64,000 bases of DNA from the NCBI RefSeq assembly GCF_000282035.1, contig NZ_AKKA01000080.1:1-64000 (forward strand), read 5' to 3'. A program made the translations under genes and the position numbers. The stretch is from Rhizobium sp. CF122. GTDB lineage: Bacteria; Pseudomonadota; Alphaproteobacteria; Rhizobiales; Rhizobiaceae. Of this stretch, positions 32,954 to 41,218 are shown one piece after another; the stretch's first letter is position 1; each line of letters starts with the position of its first letter. The notes below the pieces were generated by a model. It ran no database searches. It was not told where the DNA came from and saw only the letters and a list, made by a program, of their open reading frames with translations.

Positions 32954-33985
32954 ATGACGCGCGTGCTCAATCTGATCACCGACATTGAAGGGGTCTCCGT
33001 CGGGAACGCGACGGATCTGAAGCTCGGCTCAGGTGTAACCGCAATCGTCTTCGACGAACCTGCGACGGCCTCCGGCGTGGTACTAGGTGGTGCTCCCGGC
33101 GGCCGCGACACAGCTCTTCTCGATCCGTCGATGACGGTCGGCGCAGTCGACGCCTTCGTGCTTTCCGGTGGCTCCGCATTCGGCCTTGACGCAGCAGGCG
33201 GCGTTCAGGCGGGTTTGCGGGAAGTCGGCCGAGGCTTTCCGGTCGGCGATGTGAAGGTGCCGATCGTTCCCCAGGCGATCCTGATGGACCTGCTGAACGG
33301 CGGTGACAAGAACTGGGGTCTGCAGTCGCCCTATCGCGACATGGGCTATGAGGCTTTCAAGGCGGCGGCGAAAGGGCCGTTCGCTCTCGGTACCGTCGGC
33401 GCTGGCGCGGGTGCAACGACCGCGACTTTTAAAGGGGGGCTCGGTTCGGCAAGTGCCGAAACCGGCGCCGGCCTGAAGATCGCGGCGATCGTTGCCGTCA
33501 ATGCGCTTGGCTCGGCGACGGTGGGGGAGGGGCCGCATTTCTGGTCGGCGCCCTTCGAGCAGAACGGAGAATTTGGCGGCCTTGGCTTGCCCTCGCCGAT
33601 CTCTGAAGCTGACACCCGCATGCGGCTGAAGGGCATGAGTACCACGGCGACAACAATCGGCGCCATTGTCACAGATGCCGAATTGACCAAGCAGGAGGCC
33701 CATCGCCTGGCGATCATGGCTCACAATGGTTTCGCGCGCGCCTTGCTGCCGGCTCATCTGCCGCTTGATGGCGATACCGTCTTTGCGGCCTCGACGGGCA
33801 GGAAGCCGCGGCTGGACCTTTCCGCTTTTCTGGAGCTTTGCCACTTTGCTGCAACGGTCATGGCGCGCGCCATCGCGCGTGGCGTCTACGAGGCCACCGT
33901 TCTTCCGGTCGCCGGCGCGCAAGAGGCTTGGCGAGACCGCTACCCGGATCGCGCAAGATCGCCTAAACAGGGCGACATTGCCTGA
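32954..33985 (+). CDS. P1 family peptidase (DmpA/aminopeptidase type)
   Basis: A 343-residue protein of the P1 (S58) family of self-processing N-terminal nucleophile hydrolases, which remove N-terminal amino acids from peptides or act on beta-peptides. Family motifs: ITDIEGVSVGNATD at the N-terminus, DAFVLSGGSAFGLDAAGG, and the likely autocleavage region VAVNALGSATVG with Ser187 as a candidate nucleophile (not certain). No signal peptide is seen. It is followed 18 bases later by a LysR gene and then by a peptide ABC transporter on the same strand, which suggests a role in using imported peptides. Confidence 0.88.
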   Translation: MTRVLNLITDIEGVSVGNATDLKLGSGVTAIVFDEPATASGVVLGGAPGGRDTALLDPSMTVGAVDAFVLSGGSAFGLDAAGGVQAGLREVGRGFPVGDVKVPIVPQAILMDLLNGGDKNWGLQSPYRDMGYEAFKAAAKGPFALGTVGAGAGATTATFKGGLGSASAETGAGLKIAAIVAVNALGSATVGEGPHFWSAPFEQNGEFGGLGLPSPISEADTRMRLKGMSTTATTIGAIVTDAELTKQEAHRLAIMAHNGFARALLPAHLPLDGDTVFAASTGRKPRLDLSAFLELCHFAATVMARAIARGVYEATVLPVAGAQEAWRDRYPDRARSPKQGDIA

Positions 33986-34003
33986 AGCGGCGGAGACCAC
34001 GAC

Positions 34004-34924
34004 ATGCAGATCCGTGCCCTGATGTATTTCGACGAGCTGGTGCGCACGAACTCCATGCGCCAGGCCGCGGAGAATTTGAACGTTGCGCCGACGGCGATCA
34101 GCCGGCAGATCGAGAACCTGGAGTATCACTTTGGCGCGCCGCTTGTGGAGCGCAGCGCCCGCGGCGTCAAACTGACCGCTGCCGGCGAGTTGCTTGCGGC
34201 GCGCGCAGGGCGGACGCTGCGCGAACTCGATCACGTCGGCGAGCTTATCGAAGACCTGAAGGGGTTGCAGCGCGGCAAGGTCAGCATTTATGCCAACGGC
34301 GCCACCGTCGCCAATCTGCTCGCTCCGGCGCTGGCGGAATTCAGCCTGAAATATCCAAAGCTGCGCTTCGAGGTCGCGATCACCAGCGCGCGGCAGGCGA
34401 TCGAAGCGGTCAACGGCGCGGAAGCCGATATTGCCGTGACGTTGTTCGCGCCTCCGTTGTCGGGCACGAAAGTACGACTGCGCTCGGAAATCGCCTATGA
34501 TCTGATCGTTGCTCCAACACATGCCGCCGCGGAACGGCCCGAAATCCAGCTGAAGGATATCGCCGAGTACTCCTTGGCGCTTCCCGACCAGTCTTTCGGT
34601 TTCCGCCAGGCTTTCGATGCGCGCATCGAGAAGGATGGCCTTGATGTTGAGCCCGTCTTCGTCACCAGTTCGCTCGAAATGCTCAAGGAGCTGGTTTTGA
34701 GCGGCGCAGCCGTAACTCTGTTGCCGGCGTTGACTGTCCGTCGCGAGATCGAGGCAGGCCAGCTTCGCGCCATTCCCTTGGCCGGCAAGAATGCGATACG
34801 CACTTATGTCGATCTCTGCGTCGCTCCTGACCGCCAGCTTTCCTTTGCGGCAACAAAGCTGGTGGATTTTATTGAACGGTTCATGCGTGAGCGCGCCGAA
34901 ACAAGTTTGCAGCCAAAAGATTAG
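34004..34924 (+). CDS. LysR family transcriptional regulator
   Basis: A 306-residue regulator. The winged helix-turn-helix is at the N-terminus (MRQAAENLNVAPTAISRQIE; about residues 18-37) and the LysR substrate-binding domain follows. Unusually for LysR it is co-directional with both neighbours: 18 bases after the P1 peptidase and 149 bases before the peptide-binding protein gene. The inverted repeats between it and that gene are likely sites for it. Confidence 0.92.
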   Translation: MQIRALMYFDELVRTNSMRQAAENLNVAPTAISRQIENLEYHFGAPLVERSARGVKLTAAGELLAARAGRTLRELDHVGELIEDLKGLQRGKVSIYANGATVANLLAPALAEFSLKYPKLRFEVAITSARQAIEAVNGAEADIAVTLFAPPLSGTKVRLRSEIAYDLIVAPTHAAAERPEIQLKDIAEYSLALPDQSFGFRQAFDARIEKDGLDVEPVFVTSSLEMLKELVLSGAAVTLLPALTVRREIEAGQLRAIPLAGKNAIRTYVDLCVAPDRQLSFAATKLVDFIERFMRERAETSLQPKD

Positions 34925-34954
34925 CCCCATGGACTTGCTCGGAACACATCTTCG

Positions 34955-35009
34955 AGTGTAGCACTTTCGGCTACACTGAGCACACATAATCGCCATTGTG
35001 TGTGCACTC
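34955..35009. promoter_or_regulatory. Two inverted repeats upstream of the peptide-binding protein gene
   Basis: AGTGTAGC (34955-34962) pairs with GCTACACT (34970-34977). Right next to it GAGCACACA (34978-34986) is mirrored by TGTGTGTGCACTC (34997-35009) with a two-base offset. The pair lies between the LysR stop and the transporter operon and may be a LysR site or a terminator followed by an operator. Confidence 0.45.
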
Positions 35010-35073
35010 CGAGAATGACACCTTAGCGCGCGTAAAGGTCATCGCCACGGCGGCGGCCAGACAGGGGAATATA

Positions 35074-36603
35074 ATGATGAAGGTTTCGCTTGCGCCGTCG
35101 GCGCGGCTGACTCGGCGGCTCTATCTCGGCGCGGCCGCTTCGGTCGGCGTCGCTCTGCTGGGGCTTACCCCGGCGGAAGCCGCCAAGACCACGCTGACCC
35201 TCGGTATGACAGTAGAGCCGACTGGCCTGGATCCAACGATTGCGGCCCCTGTCGCAATTGGCCAAGTGACATGGCAGAACATCTTCGAAGGCCTTGTCGC
35301 AATTGATGAGGACGGCAAGGTGCAACCGCAACTCGCCAAGAGCTGGGAAGTCTCCCCGGACGGCCTCGTCTATACCTTCAAGCTACAAACCGGCGTCAAA
35401 TTTCACGATGGCGAGGCTTTCGATTCTGCCGCGGCGAGGTTCGCGCTTGATCGTGCTCGCGGTGCCGATTCGGTAAATCCGCAGAAGCGCTTCTTCGCTT
35501 CGATTGCTTCCATCGAGACGCCCGACCCGGAAACGCTCGTCCTGCATCTCTCGGCTCCAACGGGCAGCGTCCTCTATTGGCTCGGTTGGCCAGCCTCCGT
35601 CATGGTGGGGCCGAAGTCTGCCGCCGCAGACAAAACGACGCCTGTCGGCACCGGCCCGTTCAAGTTCGTGAATTGGGCAAAGGGCGACAAGGTCGAGCTC
35701 GAAAGGAACGCCGACTATTGGAACAAAGATGATGCGGCAAAGCTCGACAAAGTGACCTTCCGCTTCATCGCCGATCCGCAGGCCCAGGCCGCGGCGTTGA
35801 AGTCGGGCGATGTCGACGCCATTCCGGAATTCGCGGCGCCCGAGCTGATGAGTTCGTTCGACGGCGATGCCAAGCTGGTGATTAAGATCGGCAATACCGA
35901 GCTCAAGGTCGTGGCCGGGATGAACAACGCCAAAAAGCCATTCGACGACAAGCGCGTGCGTCAGGCCCTGATGATGGCGATTGACCGCAAGACGGTTGTC
36001 GACGGTGCTTGGTCCGGCCTCGGCACGCCGATCGGCAGCCACTACACACCGAATGATCCGGGTTATATCGATCTCACCGGCGTTCTGCCCTACGATCCCG
36101 AAAAGGCCAAGGCACTGCTTGCCGAAGCCGGCTATCCCAACGGTTTCACCTTCACGATCAAATCGCCGCAAATGGCCTATGCGCCACGAAGCGCACAGGT
36201 CATGCAGGCAATGCTGGCTGAAATCGGCGTGACGGTGAACATCGAGCCGACCGAGTTTCCGGCCAAATGGGTGCAGGATGTCATGAAGGACCGCGCCTAC
36301 GAGATGACGATCGTCGCTCACGCAGAACCGCTCGACATCGACATCTACGCTCGTGATCCATACTACTTCAACTACAAGAATCCGGCTTTCAACGACCTGA
36401 TGAAGAAGGTGCAGGAAACCTCGGATCCTGCAGCGCAAGCGAAGATCTACGGAGAGGCTCAGAAGATTCTGGCCGAGGATGTGCCGGCGCTCTATCTCTT
36501 CGTCATGCCCAAGCTCGGCGTCTGGGACAAGAAGCTGAAAGGTCTCTGGGAAAATGAGCCCATTCCCTCGAACGTCCTCACGAAGGTCTCCTGGGAAGAC
36601 TGA
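35074..36603 (+). CDS. Peptide/nickel-type ABC transporter substrate-binding protein (SBP family 5)
   Basis: 509 residues from the ATG at 35074, with AGGGGA eight bases upstream; the open frame extends upstream without homology. The N-terminus (ARLTRRLYLGAAASVGVALL) is a signal peptide. Family 5 features: NIFEGLVAIDEDGKVQPQLA, PVGTGPFKFVNW, and VRQALMMAIDRKTVV. These proteins bind oligopeptides or similar ligands in the periplasm. It is followed by two DppB/DppC-type permeases, but no DppD/DppF ATPase genes are seen in the cluster. Confidence 0.93.
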   Translation: MMKVSLAPSARLTRRLYLGAAASVGVALLGLTPAEAAKTTLTLGMTVEPTGLDPTIAAPVAIGQVTWQNIFEGLVAIDEDGKVQPQLAKSWEVSPDGLVYTFKLQTGVKFHDGEAFDSAAARFALDRARGADSVNPQKRFFASIASIETPDPETLVLHLSAPTGSVLYWLGWPASVMVGPKSAAADKTTPVGTGPFKFVNWAKGDKVELERNADYWNKDDAAKLDKVTFRFIADPQAQAAALKSGDVDAIPEFAAPELMSSFDGDAKLVIKIGNTELKVVAGMNNAKKPFDDKRVRQALMMAIDRKTVVDGAWSGLGTPIGSHYTPNDPGYIDLTGVLPYDPEKAKALLAEAGYPNGFTFTIKSPQMAYAPRSAQVMQAMLAEIGVTVNIEPTEFPAKWVQDVMKDRAYEMTIVAHAEPLDIDIYARDPYYFNYKNPAFNDLMKKVQETSDPAAQAKIYGEAQKILAEDVPALYLFVMPKLGVWDKKLKGLWENEPIPSNVLTKVSWED

Positions 36604-36650
36604 TTGCGGATGGATGGTATGGCGGGGCGGCAAACAGTACCGGACGTGAA

Positions 36651-37598
36651 ATGATAGCCCTTCTGTCCCGTCGTCTTGTTGGTCTGATCGCAACGCTCGC
36701 CGTCGTTTCCCTGTTGATCTTTGCTGTGATGGATCTTCTGCCGGGCGATCCGGCCTCCATCATGCTCGGTACGTCGGCTTCGCCGGAAACGCTGGCAACT
36801 CTCCGTCATGAACTTGGTCTCGATCAGCCGCTCTTGTGGCGCTATGGTGAATGGCTCGCCGGCGTATTCCGCGGCAATCTCGGCCAATCCTATACCTACG
36901 GCGTGCCGGTGGCCGGGCTGATCCTTGAGAGATTGGCGGTGACGCTCCCCTTGGCGCTGATGGCAATTGCGCTCTCCGTCGCCATCGCCATTCCTCTGGG
37001 TGTCCTAGCGGCCGCGCATCGCGGTGGGCTGCCGGATGCAGTGGCTTCGGTGTTTTCGCAGATCGGCATCGCCGTTCCCGGTTTCTGGGTGGCCCTGTTG
37101 CTGATCATGCTCTTCTCGACTGCGCTCGGCTGGATGCCGGCTGGAGGTTTCCCGGGGTGGGGTGTCGGCATCTTGCCCGCTTTCAAGGCACTTGTTATGC
37201 CCGCAATAGCGCTCGCCTTGCCGCAGGCAGCCGTCCTGACGCGCGTCACGCGTTCCGCCGTTCTGGAGACCCTGCATGAGGATTTCACGCGAACAGCGCT
37301 TGCCAAGGGACTGTCGAAGCGCCGGGTCCTGTGGCGCCATTCGGTGCCGAATGCCCTCGTTCCCGTTTTGACGATCCTGGGCTTACAGTTCACTTTCCTG
37401 GTCGCGGGCGCGGTTCTTGTCGAAAACGTTTTCAACCTCCCAGGCCTCGGTCGGCTTGCCTATCAGGCGCTGTCGCAACGCGACATCATCGTCATGCAGG
37501 ATGTCGTGCTGTTCTTTGCCGCGCTCGTTGTTGTCATGAACTTCATCGTCGATCTCTCCTATTTGGCGATCGACCCGCGCTTGCGGAAAGGCGTCTGA
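36651..37598 (+). CDS. ABC transporter permease, DppB type
   Basis: A 315-residue inner-membrane protein starting with the typical DppB N-terminus (MIALLSRRLVGLIATLAVVS) and carrying RTALAKGLSKRRVLWRHSVP, the EAA-like ATPase-docking loop. It is 47 bases downstream of the binding-protein stop and 1 base upstream of the DppC-type gene. Length is as usual. Confidence 0.94.
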   Translation: MIALLSRRLVGLIATLAVVSLLIFAVMDLLPGDPASIMLGTSASPETLATLRHELGLDQPLLWRYGEWLAGVFRGNLGQSYTYGVPVAGLILERLAVTLPLALMAIALSVAIAIPLGVLAAAHRGGLPDAVASVFSQIGIAVPGFWVALLLIMLFSTALGWMPAGGFPGWGVGILPAFKALVMPAIALALPQAAVLTRVTRSAVLETLHEDFTRTALAKGLSKRRVLWRHSVPNALVPVLTILGLQFTFLVAGAVLVENVFNLPGLGRLAYQALSQRDIIVMQDVVLFFAALVVVMNFIVDLSYLAIDPRLRKGV

Positions 37599-37599
37599 T

Positions 37600-38466
37600 A
37601 TGGCGCCCATCGTATCCAATCAAATGAACGCTCGGCGCCGGCGATTTGAAATTAGCCGGAGAACGGGTCTGGTGGTGGGCGGCGGCATCATTGCTGTTCT
37701 TGTTGTCGTCGCGTTGCTGTCGCTTGTCTGGACACCGCTGCCGCCGGCAAAGATGCAGATCGTTCACAAGCTGCAGCCACCCTTGGCGTTCGGCGTTCTC
37801 GGCACCGACCAGTTTGGCCGGGACGTCCTTTCGATGATGATGGTCGGCTGCTGGAATTCTCTTTCGATCGCCATCGCCGCCGTGTTGATCGGCGGGACGC
37901 TCGGATCAATCGCCGGTATCGCGGCCGCCGCCGTGCGGGGCACATTCGAAACATTGCTGATGCGCGCCTGCGATGTCGTCTTCGCATTGCCGCCGATCCT
38001 CTCGGCAATGATGCTGGGAGCCTTTCTCGGTCCGGGTCGACTGACGGCGATCACTGCGATCGCGACATTTATGATTCCCGTGTTTGCGCGGGTCACGCTT
38101 GCCACAGCCCTGCAGGCGTGGAGCCGCGACTATGTGCTCGCCGCTCGCGCAATCGGGAACAGCCGCTTCACGATCTCCGTCCGACACGTGCTGCCCAATA
38201 TCATCAGCCAGATCATCGTCCAGGCGACGATCCAATTGGGGCTGGCAGTGCTGACGGAAGCGGGCCTCAGCTTCCTTGGCCTCGGTATCGCGCCACCGGC
38301 TCCTACCTGGGGCCGTATGCTTGCTGACGCACAAACTTACCTTGCACTCGCGCCGTGGCTGGCAATCCTGCCTGGGCTTGCCATCGCGCTCTGCGTCTTC
38401 GGCTTCAACATGCTTGGCGATGGGCTGCGCGACATGCTCGACCCTCGCGAGGCGAATCGCCGTTAG
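37600..38466 (+). CDS. ABC transporter permease, DppC type
   Basis: A 288-residue permease. The N-terminal helix is VVGGGIIAVLVVVALLSLVW, then PLAFGVLGTDQFGRDVLSMM, a hallmark of DppC proteins, and the docking loop YVLAARAIGNSRFTISVRHV. It pairs with the DppB-type gene. An amidase, not an ATPase, comes next, so the ATPase must be encoded elsewhere. Confidence 0.94.
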   Translation: MAPIVSNQMNARRRRFEISRRTGLVVGGGIIAVLVVVALLSLVWTPLPPAKMQIVHKLQPPLAFGVLGTDQFGRDVLSMMMVGCWNSLSIAIAAVLIGGTLGSIAGIAAAAVRGTFETLLMRACDVVFALPPILSAMMLGAFLGPGRLTAITAIATFMIPVFARVTLATALQAWSRDYVLAARAIGNSRFTISVRHVLPNIISQIIVQATIQLGLAVLTEAGLSFLGLGIAPPAPTWGRMLADAQTYLALAPWLAILPGLAIALCVFGFNMLGDGLRDMLDPREANRR

Positions 38467-38498
38467 TTTTCGAAACCACAGGCCCGGATGACCATGCC

Positions 38499-39890
38499 AT
38501 GTCCGAAACCGACTTAACGATCCGTGACTTGAGGCAGCGTTTTGCCGATCGCAGCCTGTCGCCGCTCGAATATTGGTTGGCGTTGGAGCGACACATCGAA
38601 GCGTGGGAGCCCGCCATCTGCGCCCTTTACGCCTACGATCCAGAGGCGGCGCGCAAGCAGGCGCAGGCTTCGACCGACCGATGGATGAAAGGCGGGACAC
38701 TCGGCCCGCTCGACGGCATCCCGGCGACGCTGAAGGAGTTAATCGCCACCAAGGGGCAACCGGTGCCGCTCGGGACCAGAGCCGTCGACTTGGTGCCTGC
38801 GACCGAGGATGCCCCCGCCGCCGCGAGACTGCGCGAGGACGGCGCCGTGATCTTTGCGAAGACAACCTGCCCGGACTATGGGATGCTCTCCTCAGGCCTC
38901 TCGAGCTTCCATCCTCTGAGCCGAAATCCCTGGGATACGACGCGCAATCCTGGAGGATCGAGCGCCGGGGCCTCTGCCGCGGCCGCCGCGGGTTACGGAC
39001 CTCTGCACGTCGGTACCGATATCGGTGGCTCGGTGCGCTTGCCGGCTGGCTGGACAGGCATCTTCGGCTTCAAGCCGAGCCACGGCCGCATACCTGTCGA
39101 TCCGTTCTATGTCGGCCGCTGCGCCGGGCCAATGACGCGTACCGTCGAGGATGCCGCCTACGCAATGGCCACGCTCTCGCGCCCGGACTGGCGTGATGGC
39201 ACCAGCCTGCCCCCGAACGACATCGACTGGATGGAGCTCAACACGGATCTCCGCGGCCTAAGGATCGGGTTGATGCTCGATGCCGGATGTGGCCTTGCGG
39301 TCGACGATGAGGTACGTGCGGCGGTCGAGGCGGCCGGTCAGCGATTTGAAGATGCGGGCGCAATTGTCATTCCGGTTCAGCCCGTTCTGACGCGGGTGAT
39401 GCTCGACGGACTGGACACATTCTGGCGGTCCCGCTTCTGGGGCGATATCGAGAATCTGAGCCCGGAGCGTCGAACCAGAATTCTGCCTTACATCTACACC
39501 TGGGCCGAAGGCGGCGCCTCCATCAGCGGCGCCGAGGCCGTCAGGGGCTTCAATCAGACGATCGAGATGCGCAAAAGCTGCGGCCTGCTGTTCACGAAGG
39601 TCGACGCCGTGATTTCGCCAACCAACCCCATTGTCTCCTATCCGGCAGACTGGGCTTCGCCGACGAACGATCCGACGCGTCCCTTCGAGCACATCTGCTT
39701 CACCGTGCCGTGGAACATGTCCGAGCAGCCCGCCGCGTCAATCAACTGCGGTTTCTCGCGATCCGGAATGCCGATCGGCCTGCAGATCGTCGGTCCGCGC
39801 TTCGACGATATGCTGGTGCTGAGGCTGTCGAAGGCTTTCGAGAGCTGGACAGGCGGTGTTAGGTCATGGCCGAAGCCGCCGGTCAGGTGA
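38499..39890 (+). CDS. Amidase (amidase signature family)
   Basis: 463 residues from the ATG at 38499; the longer frame upstream is inside the permease gene. The Ser-cisSer-Lys triad is visible: Lys79 in TLKELIATKG, Ser154 in NPGGSSAG and Ser178 in TDIGGSVRLPAG. Family members hydrolyse C-N bonds in amides, including peptide amides and carbamoyl compounds. The gene follows the peptide permeases by 32 bases in the same direction, so the substrate is probably imported by them. Its end overlaps the convergent NlpC/P60 gene by 8 bases. Confidence 0.9.
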   Translation: MSETDLTIRDLRQRFADRSLSPLEYWLALERHIEAWEPAICALYAYDPEAARKQAQASTDRWMKGGTLGPLDGIPATLKELIATKGQPVPLGTRAVDLVPATEDAPAAARLREDGAVIFAKTTCPDYGMLSSGLSSFHPLSRNPWDTTRNPGGSSAGASAAAAAGYGPLHVGTDIGGSVRLPAGWTGIFGFKPSHGRIPVDPFYVGRCAGPMTRTVEDAAYAMATLSRPDWRDGTSLPPNDIDWMELNTDLRGLRIGLMLDAGCGLAVDDEVRAAVEAAGQRFEDAGAIVIPVQPVLTRVMLDGLDTFWRSRFWGDIENLSPERRTRILPYIYTWAEGGASISGAEAVRGFNQTIEMRKSCGLLFTKVDAVISPTNPIVSYPADWASPTNDPTRPFEHICFTVPWNMSEQPAASINCGFSRSGMPIGLQIVGPRFDDMLVLRLSKAFESWTGGVRSWPKPPVR

Positions 39891-40743
39891 CCGGGCGGCG
39901 ATAGCCCGTCGGCTGCTGGTAAAGCCAGCCGATGCGCTTGATCGCCTCCTCGAGGTTTTCGCGAGCAACCGTCATCGTATGTCCGTTGGCATGAATAATC
40001 GTTTCCGAATCTTCCAGAACGGCAACATGACCCTTCCAGAAAACCAGGTCGCCACGGCGCAGTTCCGACCGACCGATCGGCTCCCCAAGGGTTGCCGACT
40101 GCATGTCGGTGTCGCGCGGCGCGCTTCGTCCAGTCATCAGCATCGAAAGCTGGACGAGGCCTGAGCAGTCGATGCCAAGCCCGGAGCGACCGCCCCACAG
40201 GTAAGGCGTCTCGATGAATCGGCTTGCCACGTCGACATAGTCGCCCCCTTCGCCTGCGCCGATCGGCTGCAGATGCTTGGCAAAGATCGCCGTGCCGTCT
40301 TCCAGCATCGCATAGCGGTTGCCGCGCGTTTCGGCCTCGCCGACAATCCGAACCCGGCTGCCCATGGACAAGATGCTCTTGTGGGGCTTGCGCAGCTCGG
40401 ATTCCAGATAGAGAAACGTCCGCTGAACCGTGACGATATGCGTGGGCTCAACCAGCGCATCCGAAAGGGCGGCTTCCGGCAGATAACCGACATAGCCATC
40501 GGAGGCGGCCTTGACCCAGCACCAGCCCTCTGCACGGTCGAACACGGTGACGTCCTCGCCGAGGAGCAGTTCGGTATCAATTCCCTTGGCGAGATCCGGC
40601 GCGGGTCTGAGCCCAACGACCGGCACGCCTACACGGGCCCGTGTGCCAGGAACGAAGCGCAGGGCTTCCACACGTCCTTCCAGTCCAGCCTCGGCGAGGT
40701 CCGGTCGATAGGCATGAAGGCGGCGATCGAGCATCGTCATCAT
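39883..40743 (-). CDS. NlpC/P60 family cell-wall peptidase with SH3-like domains
   Basis: A 286-residue protein. The first 160 residues contain two bacterial SH3-like domains (ELLLGEDVTVFDRAEGWCWV; SKKPHKS-type loop and SMGSRVRIVGEA), the rest an NlpC/P60 hydrolase with Cys193 in GIDCSGLVQL, His239 in WKGHVAVLED and His251 in HANGH. Such enzymes cut gamma-D-Glu-diaminopimelate bonds in murein peptides. No signal peptide is seen, so it may act on recycled or imported muropeptides in the cytoplasm. The start could be 40743, 40740 or 40734. It is encoded 7 bases after the MarR gene. Confidence 0.88.
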   Translation of the reverse strand: MMTMLDRRLHAYRPDLAEAGLEGRVEALRFVPGTRARVGVPVVGLRPAPDLAKGIDTELLLGEDVTVFDRAEGWCWVKAASDGYVGYLPEAALSDALVEPTHIVTVQRTFLYLESELRKPHKSILSMGSRVRIVGEAETRGNRYAMLEDGTAIFAKHLQPIGAGEGGDYVDVASRFIETPYLWGGRSGLGIDCSGLVQLSMLMTGRSAPRDTDMQSATLGEPIGRSELRRGDLVFWKGHVAVLEDSETIIHANGHTMTVARENLEEAIKRIGWLYQQPTGYRRPVT

Positions 40744-40750
40744 ATCCCTT

Positions 40751-41101
40751 TCACGGCGTCAGGCGGCGACCCTTGTCGCGCACGAGATCACCAAGCTTTT
40801 CCAGATAGAGCGCCCCGCCGACGGTGCGCTTTATCACGACGTTTCGCCGGTCGCGTTCGTCGCGCACACGGTCGACCAGACCCATATCTCCCATCGTATC
40901 CAGTGCCCGTGTAATGACAGGCTTGGTCACGTTGAGCGTCGCCGCCAGACCGCGCACGGTATGCGGCGGCGGCACGAGATAGATATGCAGCAGGATCGCC
41001 ATCTGGCGCAACGTCAAATCGCGATCGTCGAGCCTCACTTGATCGAGCGTCACACCATGCCACAGGCCCAACGCCTGCGAAGCCGTCAGTTCGATCGGCA
41101 T
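40751..41101 (-). CDS. MarR family winged-helix regulator
   Basis: A 116-residue protein with a MarR-type winged helix-turn-helix (TVRGLAATLNVTKPVITRAL, then DTMGDMGLVDRVRDERDRRN). It starts at an ATG with GGAGG directly upstream. It is shorter than typical MarR proteins (about 140-150), with a short dimerisation end. It lies between the M17 peptidase gene and the NlpC/P60 gene on the same strand and may regulate these hydrolases. Confidence 0.85.
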   Translation of the reverse strand: MPIELTASQALGLWHGVTLDQVRLDDRDLTLRQMAILLHIYLVPPPHTVRGLAATLNVTKPVITRALDTMGDMGLVDRVRDERDRRNVVIKRTVGGALYLEKLGDLVRDKGRRLTP

Positions 41102-41218
41102 GGGTCCTCCGGAAACTCGTTACGCTCGCGTTCCATTTTCCGGCAGTGCACCGTGCGAAGCAATGGGACGGCAAACTTTGCCGCCCGTCACGGTAAATAA
41201 AATTTTAACGATCGCCGC

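Noticed and set aside
33083..34996. Antisense open frame of 637 codons across the P1 peptidase and LysR genes
   Set aside because: It runs opposite two clear genes with strong family motifs; long antisense frames are common in GC-rich DNA and this translation has no recognisable family.
35383..36693. Antisense open frame of 436 codons over the peptide-binding protein gene
   Set aside because: It mirrors a gene with clear SBP family 5 motifs and has no family features of its own.
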